From: Nocardia speluncae NBRC 108251
GTDB lineage: Bacteria; Actinomycetota; Actinomycetes; Mycobacteriales; Mycobacteriaceae
Length of the DNA stretch: 64,000 nt
NCBI RefSeq assembly: GCF_001613245.1
Contig: NZ_BDBZ01000048.1
Location: 1-64,000 of the forward strand
Direction: 5' to 3'
Position 1 is the stretch's first letter. Every line of letters begins with the position of its first letter. This document shows positions 7,821-16,077 of the stretch, one piece after another. Position numbers and translations under genes: made by a program. A model generated the notes under the pieces. That model saw only the letters and a program-made list of their open reading frames with translations. It was not told the DNA's origin and ran no database searches.

Positions 7821-8824
7821 GCCGCCGCCGATCCCGGCTCGGCATTACCGCTCGCTCCCGGGACCGGGGTAGTATTGGAGAGGAATCGTGGACGCGCCCT
7901 GCGGTTTTCGGCCGAGGTGGCAGCGGCGTCCGGTTTGCGCAGAACCACCACATCCTCATGCGCTATGAGGTGGATCGGCAGCCCGGCGGTCCTCTGCTTG
8001 ACGACGAAATCCCTCTGGAAGAAGCTGCTGCGCGCGACGAGTTCACCGTCGGACAGCCGCCCCAGCAGCGCGACGCACCGTTCGACCGGGACGAGCCCGG
8101 CCAGCTCGCCGCAGGTGAACAAATGGGCGGGCAGGTTCACCAACTCCGCGTGCTGGCGCCACGGCCGCGCGGTGATCACGACATGCCCGCCCGGGGCGAG
8201 GTATTCGGCAGCACCGGCGAGGATTTTCGTGAATCCGGACAGCAGCCGGCCGATTCCGACGTTGGCGAGGTTGCCGCGGTCGAGCACCGCGCCGTAGCGG
8301 TGGTTCGATTTGACCACGGGGGCTTTGCCGTTGGCGCGGACGTGGCCGTGCAGGGAGTCACCGTAGGGCGGGGAGGTGATCACCAGATCCACCTGCCCCC
8401 GCGACTCCTGCGGGATCAGCGTGGTGAGTTTGCGGGCATCGCCGTGGTAGACCTCGCCGTCGAGATCGATGCCCGCCTCGCGTGCCAGACCGATGTTGGT
8501 GCACGCCAGCTGCGCCCATCGGGCTTCGTACTCCACACCCACCGCACGACGGCCCAGGTGCAGCGATTCGACGAGGGTGGTGCCGATCCCGCACATGGGG
8601 TCCAGGACGAGCCCGCCGGGGCGGGTGTAGGTTTCGACGGCGTGTTGCACGATCGCGGGGAACATCTTCGCCGGGTGCGCAGTGCTGTCGGGGTGATAAC
8701 GGCCCCGCCGCTGCGCGGCGGGCGCGTTCTGAGCCGTCGCCCACACCGACACCGGCGCATCGACGGAGCTGGCGGGTGCGGTGGTGGCATCGGTGTAGGC
8801 GGGGGTGGTCGGTTCCGGAGTCAT
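7817..8824 (-). CDS. DNA N4/N6 methyltransferase (cluster 1)
   Basis: 335 residues from the ATG at 8824, preceded by GAAGGG at good spacing; an in-frame ATG at 8839 is less likely. The SAM-binding motif I VLDPMCGIGTT is at about 73-83 and the catalytic motif IV DLVITSPPYGDS at about 147-157. The [S]PPY type fits amino-methyltransferases acting on cytosine N4 or adenine N6. The order is motif I before motif IV. A cognate restriction enzyme is not evident next to it. It probably methylates element or transferred DNA. It overlaps TraG by 4 bases and lies 53 bp after its degenerate paralogue (8878-9543). The close homologue is at 58465-59418. Confidence 0.88.
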   Translation of the reverse strand: MTPEPTTPAYTDATTAPASSVDAPVSVWATAQNAPAAQRRGRYHPDSTAHPAKMFPAIVQHAVETYTRPGGLVLDPMCGIGTTLVESLHLGRRAVGVEYEARWAQLACTNIGLAREAGIDLDGEVYHGDARKLTTLIPQESRGQVDLVITSPPYGDSLHGHVRANGKAPVVKSNHRYGAVLDRGNLANVGIGRLLSGFTKILAGAAEYLAPGGHVVITARPWRQHAELVNLPAHLFTCGELAGLVPVERCVALLGRLSDGELVARSSFFQRDFVVKQRTAGLPIHLIAHEDVVVLRKPDAAATSAENRRARPRFLSNTTPVPGASGNAEPGSAAA

Positions 8825-8877
8825 CGAGTAGCCCTTCACTGATCGAGTGGTCTGCGAGATGTCGAGCCGGGCGGGGG

Positions 8878-9543
8878 TCAGCCGTGTTCGGGCTGGAGGA
8901 AAACGAGCACGTCGGTATGGGCGACGGTGTGCCGCGGAATGCCGGACCCGTCCCCCTCGGCGGGCGCGGTGATGGTGTGGCCGGTGACCGGGGCGGCGAT
9001 GATGTGCTGGAGGTAGAGCAGATCGGCGGCCTGGGCAGCGGCCACGACCGAGCCAACCGGATCGAGCAGGACTCCGCTGTTGCTGTGACGGCAGCGGCTG
9101 AACACCACCAGCAGCGCACCCATCGCCATCACCTCGGTCGCGAGCGCGGTGACGTGCTCGGCGGCCCTCGCCGAATCGATGTGGTCGGCCAGCAGGCTGG
9201 CGATAACGAGGTCGACCGGCTCACCGGTGCCGGTGGTGTGGTCGGGGGCGTCGGTGCTGTGCCGGTCCAGGTTTCGAATCGCTGCGAGCGCCGCTGCGGT
9301 GTCCGGCTCGAATATCCGGAGGGCGCCTCGGGTGGTGGGGGCGGGCCAGCCGATCAACATCACCCGCGAACCAGGGGAAGAAAACTCCCCGATCGCCCGG
9401 GACAACACCGGCCTGGGCCAGCGATCCTCTAGATCGAGGGGGCCTGTGCCGAGCGCCCACAAGGTCGAGGGAACCCGGACCCTGCCGGTCGTGGGCGAGG
9501 TGGCCGACCGGGGGCGGCGGGACTGGGGGGAATTCGCGGTCAT
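8878..9543 (-). CDS. Methyltransferase-like protein lacking catalytic motifs (pseudo-MTase, cluster 1)
   Basis: 221 residues. It can be aligned by eye to the neighbouring methyltransferase. The PG..VMLIGWP segment (57-67) occupies the place of PG..VLDPMCGIGT. VDLVIASLLADHIDS (110-124) occupies the place of VDLVITSPPYGDS. GALLVVFSRC and HTDVLVFLQP match the GGHVVITAR and HEDVVVLRK segments. Motif I and the SPPY catalytic motif are therefore both missing. The paralogue at 57692-58360 shows the same losses in the same positions. It is probably a non-catalytic partner or DNA-recognition subunit of the methyltransferase; it could also be an unrelated Rossmann-like protein. First gene of the minus-strand operon. 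Confidence 0.6.
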   Translation of the reverse strand: MTANSPQSRRPRSATSPTTGRVRVPSTLWALGTGPLDLEDRWPRPVLSRAIGEFSSPGSRVMLIGWPAPTTRGALRIFEPDTAAALAAIRNLDRHSTDAPDHTTGTGEPVDLVIASLLADHIDSARAAEHVTALATEVMAMGALLVVFSRCRHSNSGVLLDPVGSVVAAAQAADLLYLQHIIAAPVTGHTITAPAEGDGSGIPRHTVAHTDVLVFLQPEHG

Positions 9544-9730
9544 CGCGTCTCCTGACGGTGAGAGAGAACTGTCTACTTATCTACTGCCGTCAAAGAGCCC
9601 CTATCGGGACACCGATCAACCAATTGAGAAAAACTATCGACAGGCGAGATCGTCGACCGTTCACCCTTTTCGGAAAGGCCGCAGAAAATATTTCTGAAAG
9701 AATTTTCGGCTGTTCGCCAGGACGGTTTCC

Positions 9731-9774
9731 GGTGACATCCGGAAGACACCCAAACCACCCCCAAACCACACCCG
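9731..9774 (-). repeat. Left array: four 11-bp phased repeats (minus orientation)
   Basis: Read on the minus strand, four contiguous 11-mers follow one another: cgggtgtggtt, tgggggtggtt, tgggtgtcttc, cggatgtcacc. They match the unit of the right array (9873-9960) but point the other way, toward the pseudo-MTase gene starting at 9543. Repeats spaced one helical turn apart are typical of cooperative protein binding. Confidence 0.65.
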
Positions 9775-9872
9775 CTCATACACATGTGCTGGTAGAAGCG
9801 ATGTATGCCGATGTGAAACGAGGAGGGTTCCGGCGGATGCCTGAGGTTCGCTGATCGGTCCCGGATAGGAGT

Positions 9873-9960
9873 CGGGTGTGGTCCGGGTGTTGTTTGGGGG
9901 TGGTTTGGATGTGGTTTCGGTGCGATTTGGATGTGGTCGTTCTGTGTCCTTGTGAGGTCG
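9873..9960 (+). repeat. Right array: six to eight 11-bp phased repeats before the regulator gene
   Basis: Contiguous 11-mers read cgggtgtggtc, cgggtgttgtt, tgggggtggtt, tggatgtggtt, tcggtgcgatt, tggatgtggtc, then two weak units gttctgtgtcc and ttgtgaggtcg. The consensus is approximately TGGRTGTGGTT. The array ends 30 bases before the GTG at 9991. The final element GTTCTGTGTCCTTG (9939-9952) is conserved at 57308-57321 in cluster 2. The stretch 9544-9990 holds no gene; besides the two arrays it includes an AT-rich part (about 9680-9710) that could be a promoter. Confidence 0.75.
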
Positions 9961-9990
9961 GAATTGATTTCCACCGAGCAGGAGTTGATC

Positions 9991-10890
9991 GTGACGAATT
10001 CAGGATTGATCGAATACCCGGGATCGGGCGGTCCGGGTCCTTCACCGCTGGCGGTGGTGCGGTCGAGTTTCGATCGGATTGCCGCACAGCCGGTGCCCGA
10101 CGATCTGCGACTGGAGGTCACTGGGAGTCCGGTCGAGTCGTGGGGCGGGTTGCGGGAGCGGTTGCGGGACCCGGCCGTGCCGATCGCCGAGGTCGACGCG
10201 ATCTGGGTGTGGCTGGTCGAGCGCTCCCGCGCGCACGGAGGCGACGCGACGCTGGTGTGCGCGTGCCTGGCCGAACCGATGCTGGCCAAGACAGCGAGCG
10301 TGTTCGCCCCGCCCCACAGCTCCCGCCGCCATGACATCGAGTCCGAGATCCTGGCCGGGTTCTTCGGCTACCTGAGTCGGGTCGAGCTGGCGCGGCCGTG
10401 GGTGTTGCTCCGGTTGCGGTGGGCCGCCTACCGCGCCGCCGCCGCGGCAGACCAGCAGGAGCCGGTCGTAGTGCCGCTCGCCGACCTCGGCCGTGACCTC
10501 GGCCCGGTCGGGGAGCAGGCGCGGGTGATGGTGTCGCAGCCCGGCCACCCCGAGACCGTCCTCGCCGCGGCCGTCGCCGCCGGGGTGATCAGCGAGTCAG
10601 CGGCGCAGTTGATCGCGGTCTCGCGGTGGGAACGCCGCTCGCTGACATCGCTGGCCGCCGAACGCGAACAGTCGGTGTGGGCCCTGCGCAAACGACGCCG
10701 CCGCGCCGAACACGCACTACTGGCCTGGCTCACCGAACACACCCACGACGACCCCGGACCCACCAGCATCTCGGAAACCCATGCGCCGCCACGCCGCATC
10801 GGGACCGCGCCGCAGCAAGATCGCCGGTCGCGGTTGACCTCGTCGGCACCCCGACGCTCCACCACCGGGCACGGGGAGGTGGCCGCATGA
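9991..10890 (+). CDS. Sigma-like helix-turn-helix regulator (cluster 1)
   Basis: 299 residues from the GTG at 9991, with AGGAG at 9980-9984. A longer frame from 9931 would start inside the 11-bp repeat array and is rejected. Residues about 100-150 (IESEILAGFFGYLSRVELARPWVLLRLRW) recall a sigma region 2-like helical segment. Residues about 205-245 (ERRSLTSLAAEREQSVWALRKRRRRAEHALL) resemble a region 4-type HTH. The C-terminus is low-complexity. It probably controls the transfer operon through the repeat array directly upstream (inference). It overlaps the pilin gene by 4 bases. The paralogue at 55893-57266 is longer because of an extra winged-helix domain. Confidence 0.65.
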   Translation: MTNSGLIEYPGSGGPGPSPLAVVRSSFDRIAAQPVPDDLRLEVTGSPVESWGGLRERLRDPAVPIAEVDAIWVWLVERSRAHGGDATLVCACLAEPMLAKTASVFAPPHSSRRHDIESEILAGFFGYLSRVELARPWVLLRLRWAAYRAAAAADQQEPVVVPLADLGRDLGPVGEQARVMVSQPGHPETVLAAAVAAGVISESAAQLIAVSRWERRSLTSLAAEREQSVWALRKRRRRAEHALLAWLTEHTHDDPGPTSISETHAPPRRIGTAPQQDRRSRLTSSAPRRSTTGHGEVAA

Positions 10891-11288
10891 ATCGGCTCCC
10901 CGACCTCGAGGCATCACCGGCTCGCCCCACAGAACACCCACACGTGCGGAAGTGGCTGACGGTCCTGGTAACCCTGTGCACGGCGGCGGTGCTACTGGTG
11001 ATGGTGGCCGGGTCTGCATCGGCCGCACCGCCAGAGCCACAGGTGCTGGCGATCGCGTCGTCGCTGGATCAGGTGCTCGACAACATCCGCACCTGGTTGA
11101 TCGGCATCCTCGCCGCGCTGGCAACGGTGTGTTTGACCGTGGCCGGCGCCCGCTATCTGATCGGCGCGGGTGATCCCGCCGAGACTGAGAAGGCCAAGAC
11201 CGCCTTCCGTGCCGCGTGCCTGGGCTACGCGCTGGCGATGCTGGCACCGGTGATCGTCACCGTCCTCAAATCCATCGTCGGGGCCTGA
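10887..11288 (+). CDS. VirB2/TrbC-like pilin or small membrane subunit (cluster 1)
   Basis: 133 residues; the ATG at 10887 overlaps the upstream stop codon (ATGA). A signal-like hydrophobic segment (about 25-45, ending GSASAAPP) is followed by two membrane helices (about 65-88 and 108-128, the second in AACLGYALAMLAPVIVTVL). This two-helix mature form is typical of VirB2-like pilins and of small DUF4134-like conjugation subunits. The core VLDNIRTWLIGILA is nearly identical to the paralogue at 55495-55902. It lies directly before the VirB6-like gene. Confidence 0.72.
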   Translation: MNRLPDLEASPARPTEHPHVRKWLTVLVTLCTAAVLLVMVAGSASAAPPEPQVLAIASSLDQVLDNIRTWLIGILAALATVCLTVAGARYLIGAGDPAETEKAKTAFRAACLGYALAMLAPVIVTVLKSIVGA

Positions 11289-11290
11289 CA

Positions 11291-13168
11291 ATGAACGCCC
11301 CATCCCAGAAACGACCTGCGCCGAGGCCATCACAAGCCCTGGACGCCGCGGCGGCTATCGCAGCCGCCGCGTTCGTGGCGGTACTGATCACCTTCGCCGG
11401 CACAGTCGATGCCGCCGCGCAGCCAGCGACACCGACCGTCCCGGTGACCCCTACTCCCAGCACGCCCGCACCGACCACTACCCCGCCGCGGACGAGGTGG
11501 GTGGAGCCACCCCCGTCCACGACCACCGTCCCGACAAGCCCGACCTCACCCGTGCCGGGCGATCCAGGCTCGCCGGGTTCGGAGCCCGATGCTGCCGAGT
11601 GCGGGGTCAGCAACATCTCCGGATGCGTGGACAACGCGATAGACGGGTTCTTCCAGCGGCTGGTCGAATCCGCGCTCAACCCGCTTCTGGATCTGCTCTC
11701 CCAAACCCTGCTGACGACTCCGGAACCGGGGGATCTCCCTCGGGTCGGTGAATTATGGGATTCGTCGTGGCAGGCAATGCTCGCGATCTACGGGCTGCTG
11801 GTGATGGCAGCCGGGATCTTGCTGATGGTCCGCGAAACCCTGCAAACCCGATACTCGATACAGGATCTCGCGCCGCGGATCGTGGCCGGGTTCCTCGCAG
11901 GGGCAACGAGCCTGCTCATCGCCTCTCAGGCGATCCACTTCGCCAACGCCCTCGCCACCGGCCTCGCCGGAGACGGCCTCAACCCCGGTTCCGCCGGCGC
12001 CGCGCTGCGGGAACTCGCCACCATCACCGCAGTCCGGGGCCTGGTGAGCCCGGCGGCGGGGCCCGGGATATTCATGCTGCTCCTCGAACTCGCGCTCGTG
12101 GTTCTGCTGGTGCTGCTGCTGATCACCTACGTGGTGCGGGTGGCGATCACCATCATCTTGGTCGTCGCCGCCCCGCTGGCGTTGATGTGCCACGTCCTAC
12201 CGGGCCTGGATGCGGTGGCGCGGTGGTGGTGGCGCTCGTTCGCCGCGTGCCTGGCCATCCAGGTGGTGCAGTCCCTGGTGCTGATCACCTCGCTGCGGGT
12301 GTTCCTCACCCCTGGCGGCTGGGAGTTCTTCGGCCCCAACGCCGACGGACTGGTCAGCTTGATCATCGGGCTCGCGTTGATCGCCGTGCTGATCAAGGTC
12401 CCGTTCTGGCTCCTGTCGAGCATGCGCATCGGCCCCAGCGGCGGACGCAGCATGATCGGCTCGCTGGCCCGCGGCTTCATCGCCTACAAAACCTACGGCC
12501 TGCTCAAAGGCGGCTCGTCCGGTAGCGGGCGCGGCACTGCGGCCACTCCGGCCCGGCTGTCCCAGCCCCGGTTGTGGCAGGGACGGCCCGCTGCTCCGTC
12601 GGCGCCCCCGGACCCGTATGCGCGGGTGCGCTCGACACGCGACGGGCAACTCATGCTCCCCCTCGACGGTGTGCGTCGAGGGCAGCGGCAACCAAGCCCG
12701 GCCCCACCCGCCTCCACCACGACGGCTCCGCCCCGCCCGGCCCGCTCACCGCGTGGGCGGCAACTCGCGTTCGACTTCACCGAGCCCGACCCGTATCGGG
12801 GAATCCGACCCGGGCGCGGCGGCCAGTACCCGCTGCCGATCCCGGTACGCCGAGTACGGCCCTCACCACCAATACCGCCGCAACCTCCAGCGGCGCGAGC
12901 GGCTCCTCGGCGTCGACCCGAACAGCTCACCTTCGATTTCGCCGAACCGGCTCCGGTTGATCCTTACGCACGGGACCGTCCCGGGCGTGGCGGTCAGTAC
13001 CCGCTGCCGTTCCCGGTGATCCGAGTCAAACCCGCGCCACCGCCACCTGTCACACCCCAACCACCCGCGCCGGTGCGTTCGACCGGACGGCAACTGCATC
13101 TGCCGATGCCCGACCTGCCCGTGCGCCGCCGCGCGCCGCGCGCTCCCCGAGGAGGAACACGTCGATGA
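11291..13168 (+). CDS. VirB6/TrbL-like polytopic membrane protein with repeated tail (cluster 1)
   Basis: 625 residues from the ATG at 11291, two bases after the pilin stop. It has an N-terminal signal or TM segment (about 20-42), a Pro/Thr-rich external linker, then a Cys pair (ECGVSNISGC) and five to six membrane helices (about 160-410). These include VLLVLLLITYVVRVAITIIL and a WWWRSFAACLAIQ segment typical of TrbL/VirB6 proteins. The cytoplasmic tail (about 430-625) carries repeated units with QLAFDF or QLTFDF followed by GGQYPLPIPVRRV-like stretches. It is probably the inner-membrane channel subunit. The stop overlaps the VirB4 start by 4 bases. The paralogue is at 53567-55492. Confidence 0.8.
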   Translation: MNAPSQKRPAPRPSQALDAAAAIAAAAFVAVLITFAGTVDAAAQPATPTVPVTPTPSTPAPTTTPPRTRWVEPPPSTTTVPTSPTSPVPGDPGSPGSEPDAAECGVSNISGCVDNAIDGFFQRLVESALNPLLDLLSQTLLTTPEPGDLPRVGELWDSSWQAMLAIYGLLVMAAGILLMVRETLQTRYSIQDLAPRIVAGFLAGATSLLIASQAIHFANALATGLAGDGLNPGSAGAALRELATITAVRGLVSPAAGPGIFMLLLELALVVLLVLLLITYVVRVAITIILVVAAPLALMCHVLPGLDAVARWWWRSFAACLAIQVVQSLVLITSLRVFLTPGGWEFFGPNADGLVSLIIGLALIAVLIKVPFWLLSSMRIGPSGGRSMIGSLARGFIAYKTYGLLKGGSSGSGRGTAATPARLSQPRLWQGRPAAPSAPPDPYARVRSTRDGQLMLPLDGVRRGQRQPSPAPPASTTTAPPRPARSPRGRQLAFDFTEPDPYRGIRPGRGGQYPLPIPVRRVRPSPPIPPQPPAARAAPRRRPEQLTFDFAEPAPVDPYARDRPGRGGQYPLPFPVIRVKPAPPPPVTPQPPAPVRSTGRQLHLPMPDLPVRRRAPRAPRGGTRR

Positions 13169-16077
13169 GTAGCAGTATCGTCCGAATACCCGCTGACGTC
13201 GACCGCAGCGACCGCATCGTCGGACCATTCACCGCCCGCCAGATCGCTGTTCTCGCCACCACCACCCTGTTGATGTATTCGGCGTGGATCGCTACGCGGG
13301 CCGTCCTCGCACCTGCGGTGTTCCTGGTCGCCGTTACTCCGATCGCGGTCGTGGTCACCGTCGTCATCTCGACCCGCCGCGACGGGCTGTCGGCCGACCT
13401 GCTGCTGGTCGCCGCGATCCGGCACCGCCTCCTATCCCGCCACCTCGTGACCGGCACTGAGGCAACAGGGCTCGCGGCGCCGAGGTGGATCACCGACCGC
13501 GCCAAGCGGGCCCGGCCCCGTCCGCCGCGCCCGGCGGCGCTATCGACTCAGGGGCAGCGGCTACCGGAGACGGTGACCCCCGGCAGTACTGGCGTCGGGG
13601 TAGTCGATCTCGGATCCGATGGGCTGGTTGTCGTCGCGGTCGCGGGCACCCTGAACCTGTCGTTGCGGACCCCGGCCGAGCAGGACAGCCTCGTCGGGCA
13701 GCTCGCGGGCTGGCTGCACACCCTGCGCCAGCCCGTCCAGATCCTGATCCGCTCGGCCCGCCTCGACCTCACCACCCACCTCACCGGCCTGCACGCCGCC
13801 GCCCGCGACATGTCGCCGGAGCTCGCCGCCGCCGCGGCCGACCACGCCGCGCATCTGAGTGACCTCGCCGCGGGGGAGTACCTGGCCCGCCGCCAAGTGC
13901 TGCTCGTCTGGCGCGAACCACTCAACCAGCCCGCCACCACCTCGCCGCGGGCCAGCCTGCTCAGGCGAAACCGGTCCCGGCGTGCCGTGTCGGCCGCCGC
14001 GCGTCGCGGCGCGGAGTCGCGGCTGCTGCGTCGGCTCAACGAGGCCGCCGATGTCCTGTCTCCGCTGGGCGTGACCGTCACCGCCCTTGATGAACTCCAG
14101 GCCAGCGCGGTCCTGCGCAGTTGCTGCAATCCCGAGGGCCTCGTATCCGCTGCCATTGACGTCTCGGCTGCGGCAGCCGTCGTCACCGCCGCCGGATCGG
14201 GCGATGCCGGGGTGCCGGACCCGTTCGCCGGGCCGGAGGCGGTCGGGTTCGCGCCCGAGTCGTTGACGATCGGCACCCGGCACCTGGAGATCGGCGGGGA
14301 CTGGGCCGCCACCCTCGCGGTCACCGGATATCCGAGGGAAGTTGCGGCCGGCTGGCTCGCGCCGCTGCTGACCCATCCCGGTCGGGTCGAGGTTGCTGTG
14401 CACATCGACCCTGTCGATCCTGTGACTGCCGCTACCCGGTTGCGTCGTCAGCTCGCGCGTCTGGAGTCTTCCCGCATGCATGATGCGGGCCGGGGCCGGC
14501 TGTCGGATCCGCAGGTCGATGTCGCGGTCGAGGACGCCGCCGAGCTGTCGGCGCGTGTGGCACGCGCTGAAGCACGGTTGTTCCGGGTGGGGATCTACCT
14601 CACTGTCCACGCCGACACCGAAGCCGAACTCGCCGACGAACTCGCCGCGGTCCGCGCGCTGGCGGCGAGCCTGCTCGTGGACACCTGCACGCTGGCCTAC
14701 CGCGCCGCTCAAGCCTGGGTCACCACTTTGCCCCTGGGCCTGGACCTGATCCGGGTGCGGCGCACCTTCGACACCACAGCCCTCGCCGCGGCGTTCCCCT
14801 TCGACTCCCCACAACTACCCGCCCCCGACCCATCACAAGCCGAGCGGCCCCAGGGCGTGTTCTACGGCCGCGACGCCGCATCGGGGCTGCTTTTCGTGGA
14901 CCGCTTCGCCCCCGAGGCCCACAACCACAACCTGGTCGTCCTGGGCCGCAGCGGCGCAGGCAAGTCGTATCTGGTCAAGACCGAGATCCTGCGTTCGCTC
15001 TATCGCGGGATCGAACAAATCGTCATCGACCCCGAAGACGAATACCGCCGCCTCGCCCACGCGGTCGGCGGCACCCACCTGCGCCTCGGCGCCGAAGGGC
15101 AGCGACTCAACCCCTTCGACCTGGAAATCCACACCCGCCCCGAAGGCAGCCGCAGCGCCCCCGCCGACGCTCTCACCCGCCGCAAACTGTTCCTGCACAC
15201 CCTCATCACGGTCCTGCTCGGCGACCAGAACCCCGCCCAGCGAGCAGTCCTCGACATCGCCCTGACGGCCACCTACACCGACGCCGGAATCACCGACGAC
15301 CCCGCCACCTGGGCCCACCCCGCCCCGACCCTGAGCGGCCTGCGCGAGCACCTGGCCCGCCTCGATACACCAGTGGCCGGCGAGATCGCCGATGGACTCG
15401 CGCCCTACGCCGGCGCCGGAGCCTATGCCGGGCTGCTCGACGGACCCACCACCACCAATCCCGAAGGCGGGCTGGTGGTGTTCTCACTGCGGGAGCTTCC
15501 CGAGGAACTCAAAACCATCGGCACTCTGCTTGTCCTCGACGTGACCTGGCGGCGGGTCTCCAACCCGGCCGACCGGCGGCCCCGCATGATCACCGTCGAC
15601 GAAGCATGGCTGCTCATGCGCCAACCCGCCGGAGCCCAGTTCCTGTTCAAGGCGGCGAAGAGCTTCCGCAAACACTGGGCCGGGCTCACCATCGCCACCC
15701 AGGACAGCGCCGATGTCCTGTCCACCGAACTCGGACGCGCGATCGTCTCCAACGCCGCCACCCAGATCCTGCTCCGCCAAGCACCCCAAGCCATCAACGA
15801 GGTAGCCGCGGCGTTCCGGCTCTCCGAGGGCGAGCAACAGTTTCTGCTCTCCGCCGCCCGCGGCAGCGGACTGCTCGCGGTCGGCGGCACCGACCGCGCG
15901 GTATTCGCATCGCTGGCCTCACCGACCGAGAACGCTCTGATCACCACCGATCCCAGCGAACTCGCCATGAACGGCCATGAGACGGATTCCGACGTCGATC
16001 TCGGCGCGGCAGCGGTCCCGATGCCTCCGAGCCCTGGCATGAAGGCAACTGAGCAGCGAAAGGCCCCTCAGCGATGA
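13165..16077 (+). CDS. PrgI-VirB4-like conjugation ATPase (SCO6880 type, cluster 1)
   Basis: 970 residues. The N-terminus (about 1-95) is a PrgI-like domain with two membrane helices (RIPADVDRSDRIVGPFTARQ and following). The rest is a VirB4/TraC-like ATPase with Walker A GRSGAGKS near 594 and Walker B MITVDEAWLLM near 808. SCO6880-type proteins energise assembly of the transfer channel. It overlaps the VirB6-like gene by 4 bases upstream and the excisionase-like gene by 4 bases downstream. In cluster 2 the next gene after VirB4 is TraG; here it is the integration module, so the operon has been rearranged or cut by element integration. Confidence 0.9.
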   Translation: MSSSIVRIPADVDRSDRIVGPFTARQIAVLATTTLLMYSAWIATRAVLAPAVFLVAVTPIAVVVTVVISTRRDGLSADLLLVAAIRHRLLSRHLVTGTEATGLAAPRWITDRAKRARPRPPRPAALSTQGQRLPETVTPGSTGVGVVDLGSDGLVVVAVAGTLNLSLRTPAEQDSLVGQLAGWLHTLRQPVQILIRSARLDLTTHLTGLHAAARDMSPELAAAAADHAAHLSDLAAGEYLARRQVLLVWREPLNQPATTSPRASLLRRNRSRRAVSAAARRGAESRLLRRLNEAADVLSPLGVTVTALDELQASAVLRSCCNPEGLVSAAIDVSAAAAVVTAAGSGDAGVPDPFAGPEAVGFAPESLTIGTRHLEIGGDWAATLAVTGYPREVAAGWLAPLLTHPGRVEVAVHIDPVDPVTAATRLRRQLARLESSRMHDAGRGRLSDPQVDVAVEDAAELSARVARAEARLFRVGIYLTVHADTEAELADELAAVRALAASLLVDTCTLAYRAAQAWVTTLPLGLDLIRVRRTFDTTALAAAFPFDSPQLPAPDPSQAERPQGVFYGRDAASGLLFVDRFAPEAHNHNLVVLGRSGAGKSYLVKTEILRSLYRGIEQIVIDPEDEYRRLAHAVGGTHLRLGAEGQRLNPFDLEIHTRPEGSRSAPADALTRRKLFLHTLITVLLGDQNPAQRAVLDIALTATYTDAGITDDPATWAHPAPTLSGLREHLARLDTPVAGEIADGLAPYAGAGAYAGLLDGPTTTNPEGGLVVFSLRELPEELKTIGTLLVLDVTWRRVSNPADRRPRMITVDEAWLLMRQPAGAQFLFKAAKSFRKHWAGLTIATQDSADVLSTELGRAIVSNAATQILLRQAPQAINEVAAAFRLSEGEQQFLLSAARGSGLLAVGGTDRAVFASLASPTENALITTDPSELAMNGHETDSDVDLGAAAVPMPPSPGMKATEQRKAPQR

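Noticed and set aside
9931..9990. Upstream ATG start for the sigma-like regulator
   Set aside because: It lies inside the 11-bp repeat array and adds residues absent from the paralogue; the GTG at 9991 has a proper ribosome site.
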